Assembly: GCA_013400115.1 (NCBI GenBank)
Contig: VXBP01003586.1
Coordinates: forward strand, 186,001-250,000
DNA: 64,000 nucleotides
Reading direction: 5' to 3'
DNA from: Rhinopomastus cyanomelas
Lineage: Eukaryota > Chordata > Aves > Bucerotiformes > Rhinopomastidae
Positions within the stretch are counted from its first letter, which is position 1. Each line of letters opens with the position of its first letter. Positions 1 to 11,425 of this stretch are shown piece by piece. The notes beneath the pieces were generated by a model. That model was not told the DNA's origin, ran no database searches, and saw only the letters and a list, made by a program, of their open reading frames with translations. The position numbers and the translations under genes are program-made.

Positions 1-1067
1 TTTATATAATGGTGTACTTATTACATGAACACTTCAAACTTTCTCTCTTGGAGAGCCCTTCAAATACAAGGCTGAAGCATCACGTTTCCCATCTCTGACC
101 TAATCGTCTGTCATTCTTTCCTGTGCAAGACTTCATCAGAGTGAAGTAGGAGGTCTGAATTAGAAAAAGGTGTTGCTATTCTGGATGTGTGCTTGACATG
201 AAATGACTTTGTAGAGCATTTGAGAATGTGGAAGGTAATCCAGAACCTTCTTTAGAAGCAGCACCTATGAATCATAAGTGGATGGAGTTTTTTTTTTTGT
301 TGCCCTGCCTAAAGCACTGAAAGGACTGTGATTTAACATGTCTGTTGACAGCAGTTGCTGTTGGCTACTTAACAGCTCTTCAGTCAAGCCATCAACTATT
401 TTAACTCTGGTTTGAGACTATTCATTGGGAACTGAAGGTCGAGCATATTTAGAGCTGCTGTGGGTTAGGTGCTGAAGGACTCAACCTGAATTTCCTGAAG
501 TTTATTTCATTCTTACTATGTCTGCATGGCCATATTGCTAGGAATACAGCTGAACTGAACCTGAGCAACAGAAATTAGACTTTGTAATAGGTGAAGTTTG
601 AAAAAAAGTGAGGACACTGTGATGTGCTTGGAGAGGGATGACATGGTTTGAAAGTCATGGCTGGGTTCTGACTCAAATCTGCTGTACATCCAGATTAGCT
701 GGTGACAGACAAAGGCTGTCTGTACAGACAGACGCATGAGAAAAAGCAGAAATCTTTGATTCATGGAAGTTTACATATAGTCTTAGAATTAAAGACTTCT
801 TCCAGCTAACCTGTTGAAGAACACTGAGAGTCTGGAAACCCATCTTCTGTCCTTTCCTCCTTCTTGTCTGCACTGAAGTCATCTCCCTCGGCGGGAAGGA
901 TGTTGTGATAATTGCCATGTTGCCCTTAGATTACTCTTTAAATGGTGGGTATAGGCTGTGGAACTGTTTAAAATGCTGTTTTATGCTGCATATGCTGTTT
1001 TGATTTGTTGTCAACTACCCAACCACCAAGAACTAAATCTTTTCCGTTACTGCTGTTTCTTCTTTAG
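1..1067. other. GRPEL1 intron (partial)
   Basis: This is AT-rich intronic sequence ahead of the 1068 acceptor. I see no exon, no CR1 copy and no recognisable RNA gene. The short open frames on the minus strand have no recognisable content. Confidence 0.7.
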
Positions 1068-1149
1068 GACAAGTACAGGCGTGCCTTGGCAGATGGAGAA
1101 AACATGAGGCAAAGAAGCCAGAAACTGGTAGAAGAGGCAAAGCTATACG
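1068..1149 (+). CDS. GRPEL1: GRPEL1 penultimate coding exon
   Basis: This 82-bp exon follows a TTTAG acceptor and ends before GTCAGT. It starts in phase 0 (DKYRRAL) and ends one base into a Gly codon. It encodes 27 residues of the coiled-coil helix through EEAKLY. Confidence 0.93.
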
Positions 1150-3218
1150 GTCAGTGGAGGTTCCTTCTGTATGCTTACAAGTCCCAGGAAATGCAAAGCC
1201 CAAAAATAGAGGTGACTGGCCCCGCAGTTCTGACAAGATGTACTTTCCAGTGATTTGGATTACTTGGTTAAAAATGTCTTGGAGGCAGGTTTGAATGGTT
1301 CCTTAAGAGCCATGGATCAGAACTGTAAGCCCCTTGCTAGACAAGGGCAAGACTTAAACTGCTACAGTCAGCAACTTGAAATATTCTTCAAATTTGTTAT
1401 TTCATTTCTTACAATACATCCTGCACTACCAGATTTTCAGTAAGGGTTGCAGCCCCAAGTTTGCTTTGTTCATGCACTTGGTCTCAGAACTGACTGCAGA
1501 AAACTGAACCAACAACATGGAATACCAGCTTTCCTTCTGGTTCAGGTAGTTCTGTTCTTGGTGTTTGGTTGTTTTTTTGTGGTTTGGTGTTTGAGGGTTT
1601 TAGCCTTCTACATACAAGTAATAGGTTTAACTGGGTGGATTCTTTTCAGTGTAGGACTGTGCAGTCACTGGCTGTGAGGAGCGCTAGAAGGACATCTTTG
1701 TTCTGCAGCCAGGCTCCTGACATCTGATTTAGTTTTTGACAGCTGAAACACAAATCTGTAAATCATAAATGGTATGCAAGTGGCACGGCAGGAAAGTGCT
1801 GTATAACCTTAGTGTTTGACTGTCACTGTGGCTTGAAAAATGAGCCATCTCTATTTTTTGCCATGCGCTATCTACAGCTGTAGAGTTTAATTCTAAAGAC
1901 AGTCTTTAAATGTCTCAGTACATGTGTTTCAGTTATGTGTACTCCCAGAAAACCCACCATTTCTCAGTTACATCACATTCTGGTACCACTGTGGTGGATG
2001 TCGGAATGCCTCATCCTGATTTTCAGGAAACGTTTCACTAATTTGCTACTTAATGCAGAAGAACTTCTGAGTGGTGGCTGAGCTCAGCAATGCTGTAATA
2101 GAAATAAAGATTGAAATAAGATTTCTCACGAAAACTGAATTCCAGATAATCTGTATGTTTATAACTTCCATTGTTTGTATACAACTGCTTCTGTGGAAGG
2201 AAAATAAACTCATTTTTGAGACTCGCACAAATTCAGGGACATACATCACAGATAATTGTGGAGTTAAGGAACAAACAAACCTCAAACAAAACAAATTACT
2301 TTCTGAACAGTTTGATTACTTGGTTTGATCCAGATCACTAGACAGCTGGTTAATCTGTGTTTGGGACACTTCAGCCTTAACCATGGTTTAAGTTAAAACT
2401 TTAATTCATTTGTTCATGTTTTTGGAAGTATTTGTTCTGCAAATACTTGCAGCAGGACAGATTAAAGGGTCACATAATGTTTTTAACTTCAGGTGTATCT
2501 TAAGATGAGAAAAGCCTGAGGAAATTGCATTAAGCTACCTGAAGGTCTTCATAACTTTGGTTGGGATTTTAACAGTTAATTTCAACAGACTGGCTTTAGC
2601 TCTTTAAAATATAAAGCTGAAATACACTTTTTTCCAGAGAAGTAGAGGAGGTGGTGTGGATTTCAAGATATCTCTAATAGCTCTGTATAATCAAGTAAAG
2701 TGGGAAAGGCCATTTTTCCACAAACATAGTGTCATGAATCTTGCTAAAAATCTAAGAATACAGGTTATTGCTGTTGTCTCAGGTTACTGGGGTTATATGT
2801 TTGTTTTTGTTTGGGATTTGTGTGCTTCTTTTCCCCTCGCTGGTCTACTGCTGTTCTTTTTTCTTCTTCAGGGATTCAGAGCTTCTGTAAGGACTTACTA
2901 GAAGTTGCAGACATATTGGAGAAAGCAACAGAAAGCGTTCCGAAGGAAGAAATTAAGGACGAAAACCCTCACTTGAAGAGCTTATATGAAGGTCTTGTTA
3001 TGACAGAAGTACAGATTCAAAAAGTGTTTAAGAAACATGGCCTGCTCAGACTGAATCCTGTCGGAGCCAAGTTTGATCCCTATGAACACGAAGCATTGTT
3101 CCACACTCCTATGGAAGGGAAGGAGCCGGGCACTATTGCGTTAGTATCCAAGATTGGCTATAAGCTGCACGGACGTACTCTGCGGCCTGCCTTGGTGGGG
3201 GTTGTGAAAGAAGCTTAG
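1068..3218 (+). CDS. GRPEL1: GRPEL1, mitochondrial GrpE-like nucleotide exchange factor (3' part, two exons)
   Basis: This is the C-terminal part of mitochondrial GrpE-like protein 1, the matrix exchange factor that releases ADP from mtHsp70 (HSPA9) during protein import and folding. Two exons are visible, 1068-1149 and 2872-3218, joined through a split Gly codon (phase 1). The first gives the end of the long GrpE helix (DKYRRALADGENMRQRSQ...). The second gives the rest of the helix and the beta-rich domain, including NPVGAKFDPYEHEALF and the terminal GRTLRPALVGVVKEA. Residues match my memory of human GRPEL1 nearly one for one, with the stop at the same place. The mitochondrial presequence and the start of the helix are encoded by exons left of the window. 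It converges with TADA2B. GRPEL2 is the alternative paralog, but the sequence and the neighbourhood favour GRPEL1. Confidence 0.95.
1150..2871 (+). other. GRPEL1 intron
   Basis: This intron lies between the two GRPEL1 exons, with a GT donor at 1150 and an AG acceptor at 2870-2871. No repeat or gene is recognised inside it. Confidence 0.85.
2872..3218 (+). CDS. GRPEL1: GRPEL1 last coding exon
   Basis: The exon follows a pyrimidine-rich tract and a TTCAG acceptor. It completes the split Gly codon, then reads IQSFCKDLLEVADILEKA through to VVKEA and a TAG stop at 3216-3218. The open frame runs further upstream into the intron (an ATG at 2811), but that part has no relation to GrpE and is intronic. 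Confidence 0.95.
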
Positions 3219-4375
3219 CCACCTAATCTGAAAATGTAAAATGCCATACAACTATTAAACAGCTGGGTGGTTTTTCCCTGACATCGTGCTTTCCTCATTT
3301 TTCTGCCCCCAAGGCGTAAATGCATTGGTTGAGATCTCTCGTGACAGATGAAATTCTCTTGCTTAGTGGCCTTCAGTGTCACCGCTCCATAAGCACACTC
3401 ACAAGTGTGGAATACAGGAGCCATTGAGCCCTCTAATGCTTTAGGTTAGGTCATGGTTTTTTTCAATTATCACTATGTTAAATTGAAAGGAGACAATAAT
3501 TCTGCAGTCTAATGTTTAGCAATGTATGTAGATTGAAAATCCAAACAATGGCTTGAAACTTCTTTTGGTTTTGTAGAGTGTAACGTTGCAGAGGTAGGAT
3601 GGAGTAGTACAAATTACCCATTTTCTGCACGTGTCCATCAACTTTTACACACTGATGTGTTAATGCCCTTTCTGTCTCTCTCAGCAAATGGCATTGAAAC
3701 CCTTATGATTCTGACCACTAAATGCAATGGAGAGCAAACAGCTTTTGTAATTTTTCAACTCTCTTTGTTCTGCTTGAATGTCTCCACTAGAGAAAACCAT
3801 CTAATACTTGTATGACATTGAAGAACCAATAGAACTTATCCTGTCTCTGGATTTTTAATTTAATAGGGTATAAATTGGTTTAAACAATTTTGATTAGCCT
3901 TGTAACCTCTAAACTTCACAATCAGTTTGTTATGCAAACTGTAGTTACGACCCAGCTGAAATCCAGAATACCCAAAGAACTGAGTAGCTGAGAGTTTCAT
4001 AAAGACTTGTCTTAGAATTACATAAATAATCGCATGTAAGTGGTTCAAACAGAAGTCCGAACTTCTTTTCATCTTGCATTTACTCAACCTGGATCTTAAT
4101 TTGTGGCAGAACTTTTCCCATATGCAACTCCTGCTGTGTCTTAACTCCACCTGCTGATCCCAATCCCACAGAATCAGGCTAAAACAACCTGTGATGAACT
4201 GAATGCTTGACACTGCATTTGTCTGGTCATCTGGAGAGGAGTGGATGGAACTTGGTATATGACACAGCTGACAGCACCTGTTCTCTAGGCATCCTCAAAG
4301 CCCAGACATTGGACACACAGGACCAAAACTTCAAACTCATGCATGTTTATAAATACAGAAGTGTGAATGTCACCG
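3219..4375 (+). other. GRPEL1 3' UTR and intergenic sequence
   Basis: The GRPEL1 3' UTR starts here. The first plausible poly(A) signal is ATTAAA at 3254-3259, only about 36 bases after the stop, so longer forms are possible. The remainder, up to the CR1 copy near 4376, shows nothing recognisable. Confidence 0.5.
3254..3259 (+). promoter_or_regulatory. candidate GRPEL1 poly(A) signal (ATTAAA)
   Basis: ATTAAA is the commonest variant of the poly(A) hexamer. It lies about 36 bases after the GRPEL1 stop and is followed by a GT-rich stretch. Use of this site is inferred; no transcript data were available. Confidence 0.4.
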
Positions 4376-4622
4376 GAATGGAGCTAGGCTCTTCTCAGTG
4401 ATGTCCAGTGACAGGATAGGGGGCAATTGGCGCACACTGGAGCACGGGAGGTTCCACATAAACACGAGAAAAACCTTTTTTATTATGAGGGTGACAGAGC
4501 ACTGGAACAGGCTGCCTAGAGAGGTTTTGGAGTCTCCTCTGGAGACATTGAAAACCTTCCTGGCCATTTCCTATGTGACCTACGGTAGATGATCCTGCTG
4601 GTGGGGGGGAATTGGACTAGAT

Positions 4623-4898
4623 ATGGGGTCCTCAAACCCAGCCCGTGTTCTCCACTGCGGCCCACTATTTACAAAACCCCACTGCGCACACACACACACA
4701 CACACACACACCCCGCCGGGGGTTGGGTGGGGAAACGGAGCAGCCGCAGCCGGGTATCGGCGAGGTGGGCGGCTCCCGCATCTCTCCCTCCTTCCAGCTC
4801 CCAGGCAGGACAAGCCAGGCAGCACAAACTGCCCGGTCTCGGATACTGTCTGAGGGACAGTGAACCGGCCCCCTGTTTAAAGAGTTTGAGGACCCCTG
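4623..4898. mobile_element. non-autonomous hAT-like DNA transposon inside CR1
   Basis: The 276-bp insert has terminal inverted repeats. The left end reads ATGGGGTCCTCAAAC, and the right end, read on the other strand, is CAGGGGTCCTCAAAC, a typical hAT/Charlie-type terminus. It is flanked by 8-bp duplications of the CR1 target, GACTAGAT (4615-4622) and GACTTGGT (4899-4906), matching at 6 of 8 positions. Eight-base duplications are the hAT hallmark. The element has no coding capacity and contains a CA microsatellite. Cutting it out restores an ordinary CR1 tail. Confidence 0.8.
4687..4711. repeat. (CA)n microsatellite
   Basis: About twelve CA units lie inside the hAT-like element. Several threonine/histidine-rich or cysteine/valine-rich open frames over this spot are artefacts of the repeat. 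Confidence 0.95.
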
Positions 4899-5078
4899 GA
4901 CTTGGTGATCTTTCAAGGCCCCTAAATGGGATTCCGTGACCTGGGAAACACAAAAGGGCTTCTCTACCCATCATTGTTTAATGAAAATGCACCTCCATTT
5001 GTTACTGCAAAAAGGACTTAAGCCCTTTTTCTCATTACACAAGCTGTGTTATCATTGAATCAGTAATGGAAAGAAACT

Positions 5079-5084
5079 TTTATT
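5079..5084 (-). promoter_or_regulatory. candidate TADA2B poly(A) signal
   Basis: AATAAA on the minus strand, about 3.65 kb after the TADA2B stop and the last such hexamer before the CR1 between TADA2B and GRPEL1. A second candidate near 6260 would give a shorter UTR. Confidence 0.4.
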
Positions 5085-8000
5085 TACCAATATACAATGC
5101 AAAAACCTAGTAAAATGCCGAGTGTGCACAACATCCATTAGGTTTTACATGATTTCAGCACAAGCATTTGTGTGTCTGGCACAGCCACACCAGTACACAA
5201 TTCAAATGAGTGCAACATTCCCTTTAAGGAAGCCAGTGAGCTGAACGCGCTCACCAGCTACCTTCCTTCACAGTATTTAATGTGTCATCACTTAAGAGCA
5301 ACTGGGGCACATGCAAAAAACCATTTTGCAAGAAAAGATAGTAAACCAAAAGGCTAGTGGAGTCCGTTACAAAGAAATTTGATGCAGCTGCTGCACAAGA
5401 GAACAGCAGAGTGCTTGGCTTGTGTGATTTACAAGGCAGTTTACAGTCAAAGACCTCTGCAAACCTACTAATGCTGTTCTAAATGCTTGCTGGGACTTCA
5501 ACAGATCACAGGGCAGAAGGGTCTGTATCCAGAACCCGTGGTAACAAGCTCTTCTGCAGGGGGTGGTACACATAGAATGGAGATTAATGCTCCCTTGTGA
5601 CCTAGTGGGAAATATGAATGTGGCACATTGCTGGGCTGGACTGCTTGAAGTAAACACATAACATTAAATCAGACTTTCTGTTGCCTCTATCAGTAGCAGA
5701 TCAGTGCTCTGCACAGTTTTCAGAGTGTGGCTTTTTCACAGGCTTACATCAATGCTGTTAGGATAGATGCTAGCATCAGTAATATCTTTAATTAGAAAAA
5801 TCAAGAGCATTAAGCATATAAAACACTTTCTTATTAGCAACATGAGGGCTGGGTTATTTGTACAGTACAGGAAGCACTTCCAGGTCAACACAAGATACAA
5901 GTTGAAGAGCTCTTGGCCACATTTTTTTCTCAGCCCCTTCACCACAGAAGAGAAGCAGCACGGCTCTAGTAAATTGCTGGATTAACACAACTGCATCTCA
6001 ATTTAAAAACACACAAACCAAAAAACCAGCAGCTCATAACAAAGGAATGCTTAGGCTAAGTAAGTTCCACCTGAACATATGGAACAGCAGCATCCTCTAG
6101 TGCAAGTCACCTTTAAAAGCATAGCTGACCATGAGACACTGCTTCTAGGGAAGCCCTGTCCAAGGGACTAGTATTTGCTAAAGCAAACATTTACCACCTT
6201 GAATTTGCTTGCAAGTATAAAATAAATATTGATATCGATATTTCATACATTAAAAATACTTTATTTTACATTCATTTTGACGTTCAATAAGTTACATCTA
6301 GCACCAAAGGAAACACACTGGATGGGCTGAGGAGTTAGGAAACTGTGAAGTGTAAATGCAGAATTCACTTCAACATTTAAGTGACTCAATGGTGCCTAGA
6401 TTATTTTCTTAAGTTGTTGTTCAAATGGGCTTTAGGCTATTGCTTCAGTTAGACTTAGATGTGCCAAAATAGTGTAGATATATAAAAATGACAGATCTGA
6501 GAAGAAGAAAATAAAAATCATTTCTTTTAGATGCCCGGCTACATGCAGAGTTGAGGCTCCAGACCACTATGAGTACTGGTACATTATGGCAGTTAGCTGA
6601 CAAGGTATGGGAAGAACCAAACTGCATAACGAGAACACTAGAAAGAAAGGCTGAGCTTCCTTTCCGCAGGACAGAGAACACGGCCCAGGGTTGATACCCT
6701 GGGACTTTGTGCGCTGTGGGTACAGGCGTGGAGGGTGGAAGTAGTTCTTAAAGCTACTCAGCACACTGCAGTTGGTTCACTGCCGCCAAGGAAAGAGGCT
6801 TTGTCTCACGTATTCCAGAACGAGCCACTTACAGGTAAGCCAAAATGTTACGTTTGAGAGGACATAGCCCTTTTCTGAAGGGACACAACATCACAAACTC
6901 AAAAGAAAAAGGCACTAGAGTTTTGGTTTTTTCCTTACAAATGCTGGTTTGTAACTGTACCCTTTAAACTCACTGATAGCACTATGTTGGTGATGCTGGA
7001 TAACTAACACCCGGGTTTGGTCAGTACACTTCCGCCAAGCTGCAGGACTGATACCGCTTTAAGATTGCTGTGGTACCCTCACTGACTGCAGCCCAGAGCA
7101 TCTAACCAAGAGGACATTTCCAGTGCTTGCACGTGTTTTAAAGCCAGTCATGTGCCATGTTTTGGCACATCTGTGCTCCAGAAGACTTGCCCAAGTAGCC
7201 TTTGGCCACAGTTTCATGCTCTAGACATGGGCAGTATTGATGCTCAGGCACAAGTACCAACACTGTGCTGTCTTCCACCTGGCAACCAACTTTTCTTCCT
7301 CATTTGATTAAATACCAGCACGGGAATTTAATGAAATGAGCGTACAAATCCTTTTCTTCAACATCTTTCCTTTATCAGTAGATCCTACTGAAACAGCACC
7401 ATGGATTTGGCTGTTCCTGTGTAACACCAGCTGCTCCCTGTCACAGCACTCTGCTTAGGCTGCAGCAACTAGATCTCTGACAAGTTTCCTCTCCAGGTGC
7501 TCCATTGTTGCTGCAGTAGGCTGCATTCACAGATCCCCTACAATGAGTAATTCCAACTTCACCATGTTTAGCCCAAGACACTTCAAGGTATGTGCAATTA
7601 GAACCCTGTAATGACTTGATTTACAGCTCCATACTTCTGGAGCACACTGGCTGTGCATTCTGACCTCAGCTGGATCACCTGTCACTTTTGTTTCTAAAAA
7701 CAATTATCTCAGTGATCGTTCTCCAGCTGAGAATCTCTCCCTTTTCCTGTCCCTCCCAATGCAATTCAGGAGGAATCATCTACACCTCAGCACACACAAG
7801 CTCAGAAGGAGGAGTAGGCATCCCCAACAAGGAGAAACAGTGATTTTGCTGCCTAAGGCTCCCGACTGCTGTTAGACAACTCAGTGCCCATATTCCCATA
7901 CCCCATTTCTGGCCCAAATCAGCCACCTGATCATAGTGCTGTTCCCTCCTCCAGAATAGAGCACCACAGCTGTCCCATATTCCCACAGCTTTGCTGCTCA

Positions 8001-8733
8001 TGAGTTAAGATCAAAGCTTCTAGCGGGCTCTGTTCCAGCATAAACTGAGGTCAAAGTTATGTCCAGATAAGCTGGGTGTGGAGGCAGCTCTTCAAGAGCC
8101 TCTTCCACAGCATCAGTACCCAAAGGCACCTCATCTATCATATTTCTTTCTTTCCACTCCCTGCCCACGGCTCACCCCTGCTATATTCTAGACAGAAACA
8201 CTGAACACTCACCGTCTCTGCGCCTTGTCAGTACTTACTAAGAAGAACGTTCTGAAAGCTTCGCTGCAGTCACAAAAATCCTGACTCACCGTGCTCCCAA
8301 GCTCAGGACTTCCTTAAGCTTCACTTCGCTGCCAGCTTTACACAAAAAAATTCAACATAACAAAGGAAGAAGAAAGTTTCTAGCAAATGAAACCATCTCC
8401 CACCTTCAAAGGAAAGCAAGGATTACGCTGATATTCATGTGTCCAGTAACAAGGAGTAAAGTAACTACTTGAACTACTGGACTTGAGAGCAAGTTCACAT
8501 GACAGGAGTCTGTTCTAATAAGGTACCAAAAGCAGTGAAATCCAAAGCAGACATTTTATCATGATCCAAAGCAAAAGTCTATTTGAACCCTGGATCATGA
8601 ATCCTGGCGGGGTTATGTATTTGCTTTGTTTTCAAGTGACATGATTTCTGTATCTCTGGGGAGGGAAGGAAAACTAACGGACTCCTGAAGGCTACGATGG
8701 GCCTCTGCTGCATTTTTGCTGATGCGCTGAGTT
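5079..8733 (-). other. probable TADA2B 3' UTR
   Basis: This is the stretch downstream of the TADA2B stop on the minus strand. It is free of CR1 copies, in contrast to most other gaps of this size here, and has minus-strand AATAAA hexamers at 5079-5084 and near 6260. A UTR of 2.5-3.7 kb would be in line with the long 3' UTR I recall for mammalian TADA2B. No further coding exon is seen. The exact end is inferred. Confidence 0.5.
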
Positions 8734-9726
8734 TCATGAAGCGTCCCTGGATATCCAACCACTTTCTGTTAGAAAGTTTAAAATCCTTTTCTTCAGTACC
8801 TTATCTAAATAACTGGGAAGGCGACTCTTTGAGGGGATTCCTTGTCTTTTCTGGAGATGGTCTTTAATTATTATAGTTTTTACAGTCACGTAACGCGCAG
8901 GGCTCAGGTTCAGAGAGCTGCAGAGCACCTTCTCCCTGTCCGATAAGAGTTCAAAACCAGGCAGGTTTTCAATGGCAGCAAATTCACCTTCTTTACCATC
9001 CTCCTTTCCCCTCTTGGAACTTGCTATGTTTTTGTTCTCCTTCCTCTTCTCCCGCTTATGCCTGGCTGCCTCATATTCTGCCGACTCTTCCATTTTCGTG
9101 ATTCCATTTCGACGATACCGCTGCAGCTCTCGAATCTTTGCTCGAAGTATCCTCTCCTTGTGCATGTTCTCAAAGAAGTCTTCAAACTCCTTACAAGACA
9201 TAAACTGGTACAGTGGCCTCAGTTTCAACCTCAGCTCCTTCTCTTCTTTTGTGATCTTCCGTTTGGGAGCTTTCTCTTTGTCCTTTTTATCCTTCCCCAG
9301 AAAGGCTGGTACCAGGTTATAGTCTCGTGCGATGTTCTTCCGCCGCTGCCTCTCCTTGAGTTTCCTTACGTACATGTCTACGTGAGCTCTTTTCAACTCT
9401 ATTTCCACATCGTCATCATCATAGTTCACTGAAAGGCCACTGATGAGAGTCTCCGCATCCTGATCGTATTCAATCTCGTAGTCGTCCCGAAGCGGCATGT
9501 ATCCCAACTGCTGCTGCTCAGCCACCGTTATATCCAGAGGTGGGAGCGGCGTGGTCAGGCTAGGAGAAAGTGGGCCACCACTGGGGCAGGTGTGATCCGT
9601 TACTCTGTTGGGAATAGTGTCAGGGATGCAGGCTTTTCCCAGGTTGCCATGGATATACATGCTCACATAGTGTTCCATCACCTCCTGAGGTGTTCGGGAT
9701 GCTCCCACGTGAGCAGCCATGTCCTC
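8734..9726 (-). CDS. TADA2B: TADA2B coding exon 2
   Basis: The exon begins after a TTTAG acceptor with Glu-Asp ahead of the in-frame MAAHVG, completing the SANT domain. It runs 330 codons to TGA at 8734-8736. It carries the central region and the SWIRM-type C-terminus. Confidence 0.96.
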   Translation of the reverse strand, partial: EDMAAHVGASRTPQEVMEHYVSMYIHGNLGKACIPDTIPNRVTDHTCPSGGPLSPSLTTPLPPLDITVAEQQQLGYMPLRDDYEIEYDQDAETLISGLSVNYDDDDVEIELKRAHVDMYVRKLKERQRRKNIARDYNLVPAFLGKDKKDKEKAPKRKITKEEKELRLKLRPLYQFMSCKEFEDFFENMHKERILRAKIRELQRYRRNGITKMEESAEYEAARHKREKRKENKNIASSKRGKEDGKEGEFAAIENLPGFELLSDREKVLCSSLNLSPARYVTVKTIIIKDHLQKRQGIPSKSRLPSYLDKVLKKRILNFLTESGWISRDAS

Positions 9727-11425
9727 CTAAATGGAAAATAAGGAAAAGAGATAAATTATTCCCATTACATCTCCAGCATAACATGCACTCAAGGAACAGC
9801 ACAATTTCTTCTTCCCTGCTCCTCAAAAGCTGACTCACAGTACCTGAACTTCCTGGTAATACTGAAACCAGCCTGGTTTCCATCAGATCTGCAGTTTTAG
9901 GCCCAGGTATTTACCAGTGCACAGAGGCATGACAGCCATGAAAACAGCACTGGAAGCATCACTACAGCAAGGTCCACCTTGGTACAGGAACCATCGAGAC
10001 AGGATCTACACTGTGATTCCCAAGCATCTACTGCTCTCTCAGAAAGTCAGCTTAGTCTCATCAGGCAGTGTTCCAGGTTCCAAGGCAGCACTGAGATCAT
10101 TACACTGTTTGGAATTTGCTCATTTAATATTATGTTGCTGATCAGCGTTTTTCAGACAATGTAGAGATCAAGGAGGACAGTGTTTGCACTAAGAAAGATC
10201 ATTTTTGCTCTGTCTAGGTAAGAGCTAAAGCTACAGTAATCACAAACAACAGGGTTTTGAGAAAGTCTTTATAGAATCTGTTTGGCTGGAAGAAACCTTT
10301 AAGATCATCAAGTTTCACCACTGTCCCAGCACTGCCAAGTCACAGCTAAATCATGTCCCTAAGCACTAGGGTCCTCATCTCATTTAAACACCTTCAGGGA
10401 CAGTGACTCATCACTTGCCCTGGGCAGCCTGATCCAATGCCCAACGGCCCTTTCAGTGAGGAAATTCTTCCTAATCAAAATCTGCCTGGACATGTTCCTG
10501 TGCAATCTCCTCTAGGAGACACTGCACTAGCAGCAGGGGTTGGACAAGATGATCTTCAGAGGTCCCTTCCAACCTCTAACATTCTGTGATTCTGTGATTA
10601 ATATTCAACTTAAACCTCCCTTAGCACAGCTTGCAGCCGTGTCCTCCGTCCCTTGCTACTAGGAAGAAGAGACTGTCCCCCGCCTCACTTCAACCTCCTT
10701 TCCGGTAGCTGTGGACAGCAATAAGGTTTCCCTACCCTCAGGCCCCTTTTCTCGAGGCTAAACAATGCTGTGTAAGGAAGCAAAACGCAACCAAGTAACA
10801 ACGAGCCGCATGACGATGCTTTTTACTGTCGCTTTTCAAACGCGAGCCTGAATCTGCTAACAGAGGGCGAGCAGCACCTTCACAGCTGCAGCGTCCCACA
10901 GGAACAGCCGGGACAGCGCGAGGAGGACGCCGTCAGCTCTGCTACAAAGACAGGTCGAGAAAGGCTGGAGATGCTGAAACTCCAGGCAACGGCAGAAGCA
11001 CGAGGCTGCAGCTCCCCGCCGGCGGACCAGGGAGGCCGAGGGACCGCCACCTGCAGCCATGGGTACCACTGCCTCCGCTCCGAAGCTCTGCACAGCGGAA
11101 CCGGACACTGGGGCCTCCCCGCTCCCCTTCTGCCGCCGCCTCCCAACGCCCTTACCCAGTTTCCGAAGCCAAACTGCTCGATGGCGTCCAGCAGCAGCTG
11201 TTCCTCCCGGCTGCTCCAGCCGCCCTCGGCCTCGGCGCCCCACAGGGTGAAGCGGCCGCCGTCGACCAGCTGGTAGCCGTGCCATCGCCGGTGCGGCCCG
11301 ATCTCGGCGCCAGCCGAGAAGCAGTCGGGGCAGAGCTCGATGTCGGCGCACTCGGTGCAGCGGAAGCGCAGGGGGCTCACCTCGGCCAGGCAGTACACGC
11401 AGTACTTCTTCCCCAGTTCCGCCAT
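8734..11425 (-). CDS. TADA2B: TADA2B, transcriptional adaptor 2B (SAGA complex)
   Basis: TADA2B (ADA2b) is a nuclear subunit of the histone acetyltransferase module of SAGA, where it works with GCN5/PCAF, TADA3 and SGF29. Two coding exons, 11425-11156 and 9726-8734, join in phase 0 after FGFGNW and give 420 aa, the length I recall for the human protein. A ZZ zinc finger lies near residues 5-50, with C9, C12, C23, C26, C32, C35, H45 and H49 all present. A SANT domain spans about 67-117, and a SWIRM-type C-terminal domain ends the protein at SGWISRDAS. The middle holds an acidic stretch (DDDDVEIE) and a lysine-rich helical region. The start ATG has A at -3 and G at +4. The gene is divergent from CCDC96 across a shared CpG-rich promoter. 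TADA2A is excluded by the sequence. Confidence 0.97.
10050..10400. repeat. duplicated segment, copy A
   Basis: The sequence beginning CTTAGTCTCATCAGGCAGTG recurs in the same orientation at 13050-13325 inside the CCDC96 intron. Similarity covers non-CR1 sequence and continues into a CR1 fragment. Copy A has about 50 bases that copy B lacks, and the two are otherwise very similar. Confidence 0.85.
10271..10760 (-). repeat. CR1 fragment (minus) interrupted by a CR1 tail (plus)
   Basis: The minus-orientation CR1 runs about 10271-10484 and resumes at about 10599 (TATTCAACTTAAACCTCCC). Between them lies a plus-orientation CR1 3' end, 10485-10598, finishing with ATTCTGTGATTCTGTGA. The inner copy is therefore the younger. 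Confidence 0.8.
11156..11425 (-). CDS. TADA2B: TADA2B coding exon 1
   Basis: Ninety codons from MAELGKKYCVYC to FGFGNW, followed by a GTAAGG donor at 11155. It holds the ZZ finger and the first half of the SANT domain. The frame stays open past the donor but turns into unrelated sequence. Confidence 0.96.

Larger units (their letters stand above)
4376..4940 (+). repeat. CR1 LINE 3' end, split by a hAT-like insertion
   Basis: This is a 5'-truncated CR1 in plus orientation. It carries the usual C-terminal reverse-transcriptase-frame remnant (HWNRLPREVLESP) and the tail phrase ATTGGACTAGAT. The tail resumes at 4907 with GATCTTTCAAGG and ends in a degraded GATTCCGTGA. A separate element sits between the two tail halves at 4623-4898. 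The left boundary is approximate. Confidence 0.88.
9727..11155 (-). other. TADA2B intron
   Basis: A single 1.43-kb intron. It contains the first copy of a duplicated segment (10050-10400), a nested CR1 pair (10271-10760) and, from about 10860, the edge of the CpG island. Confidence 0.9.

Noticed and set aside
2811..2871. Possible GRPEL1 start at the ATG at 2811
   Set aside because: The codons before 2872 are intronic pyrimidine tract, and the upstream exon at 1068-1149 joins in the correct phase.
4580..4974. Several overlapping frames with His-Thr or Cys-Val runs
   Set aside because: They are caused by the (CA)n microsatellite in the hAT-like element.
10857..11155. Extension of TADA2B exon 1 past GNW
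   Set aside because: The frame stays open in GC-rich intron sequence, but the GTAAGG donor and exon 2 restore the known SANT domain exactly.
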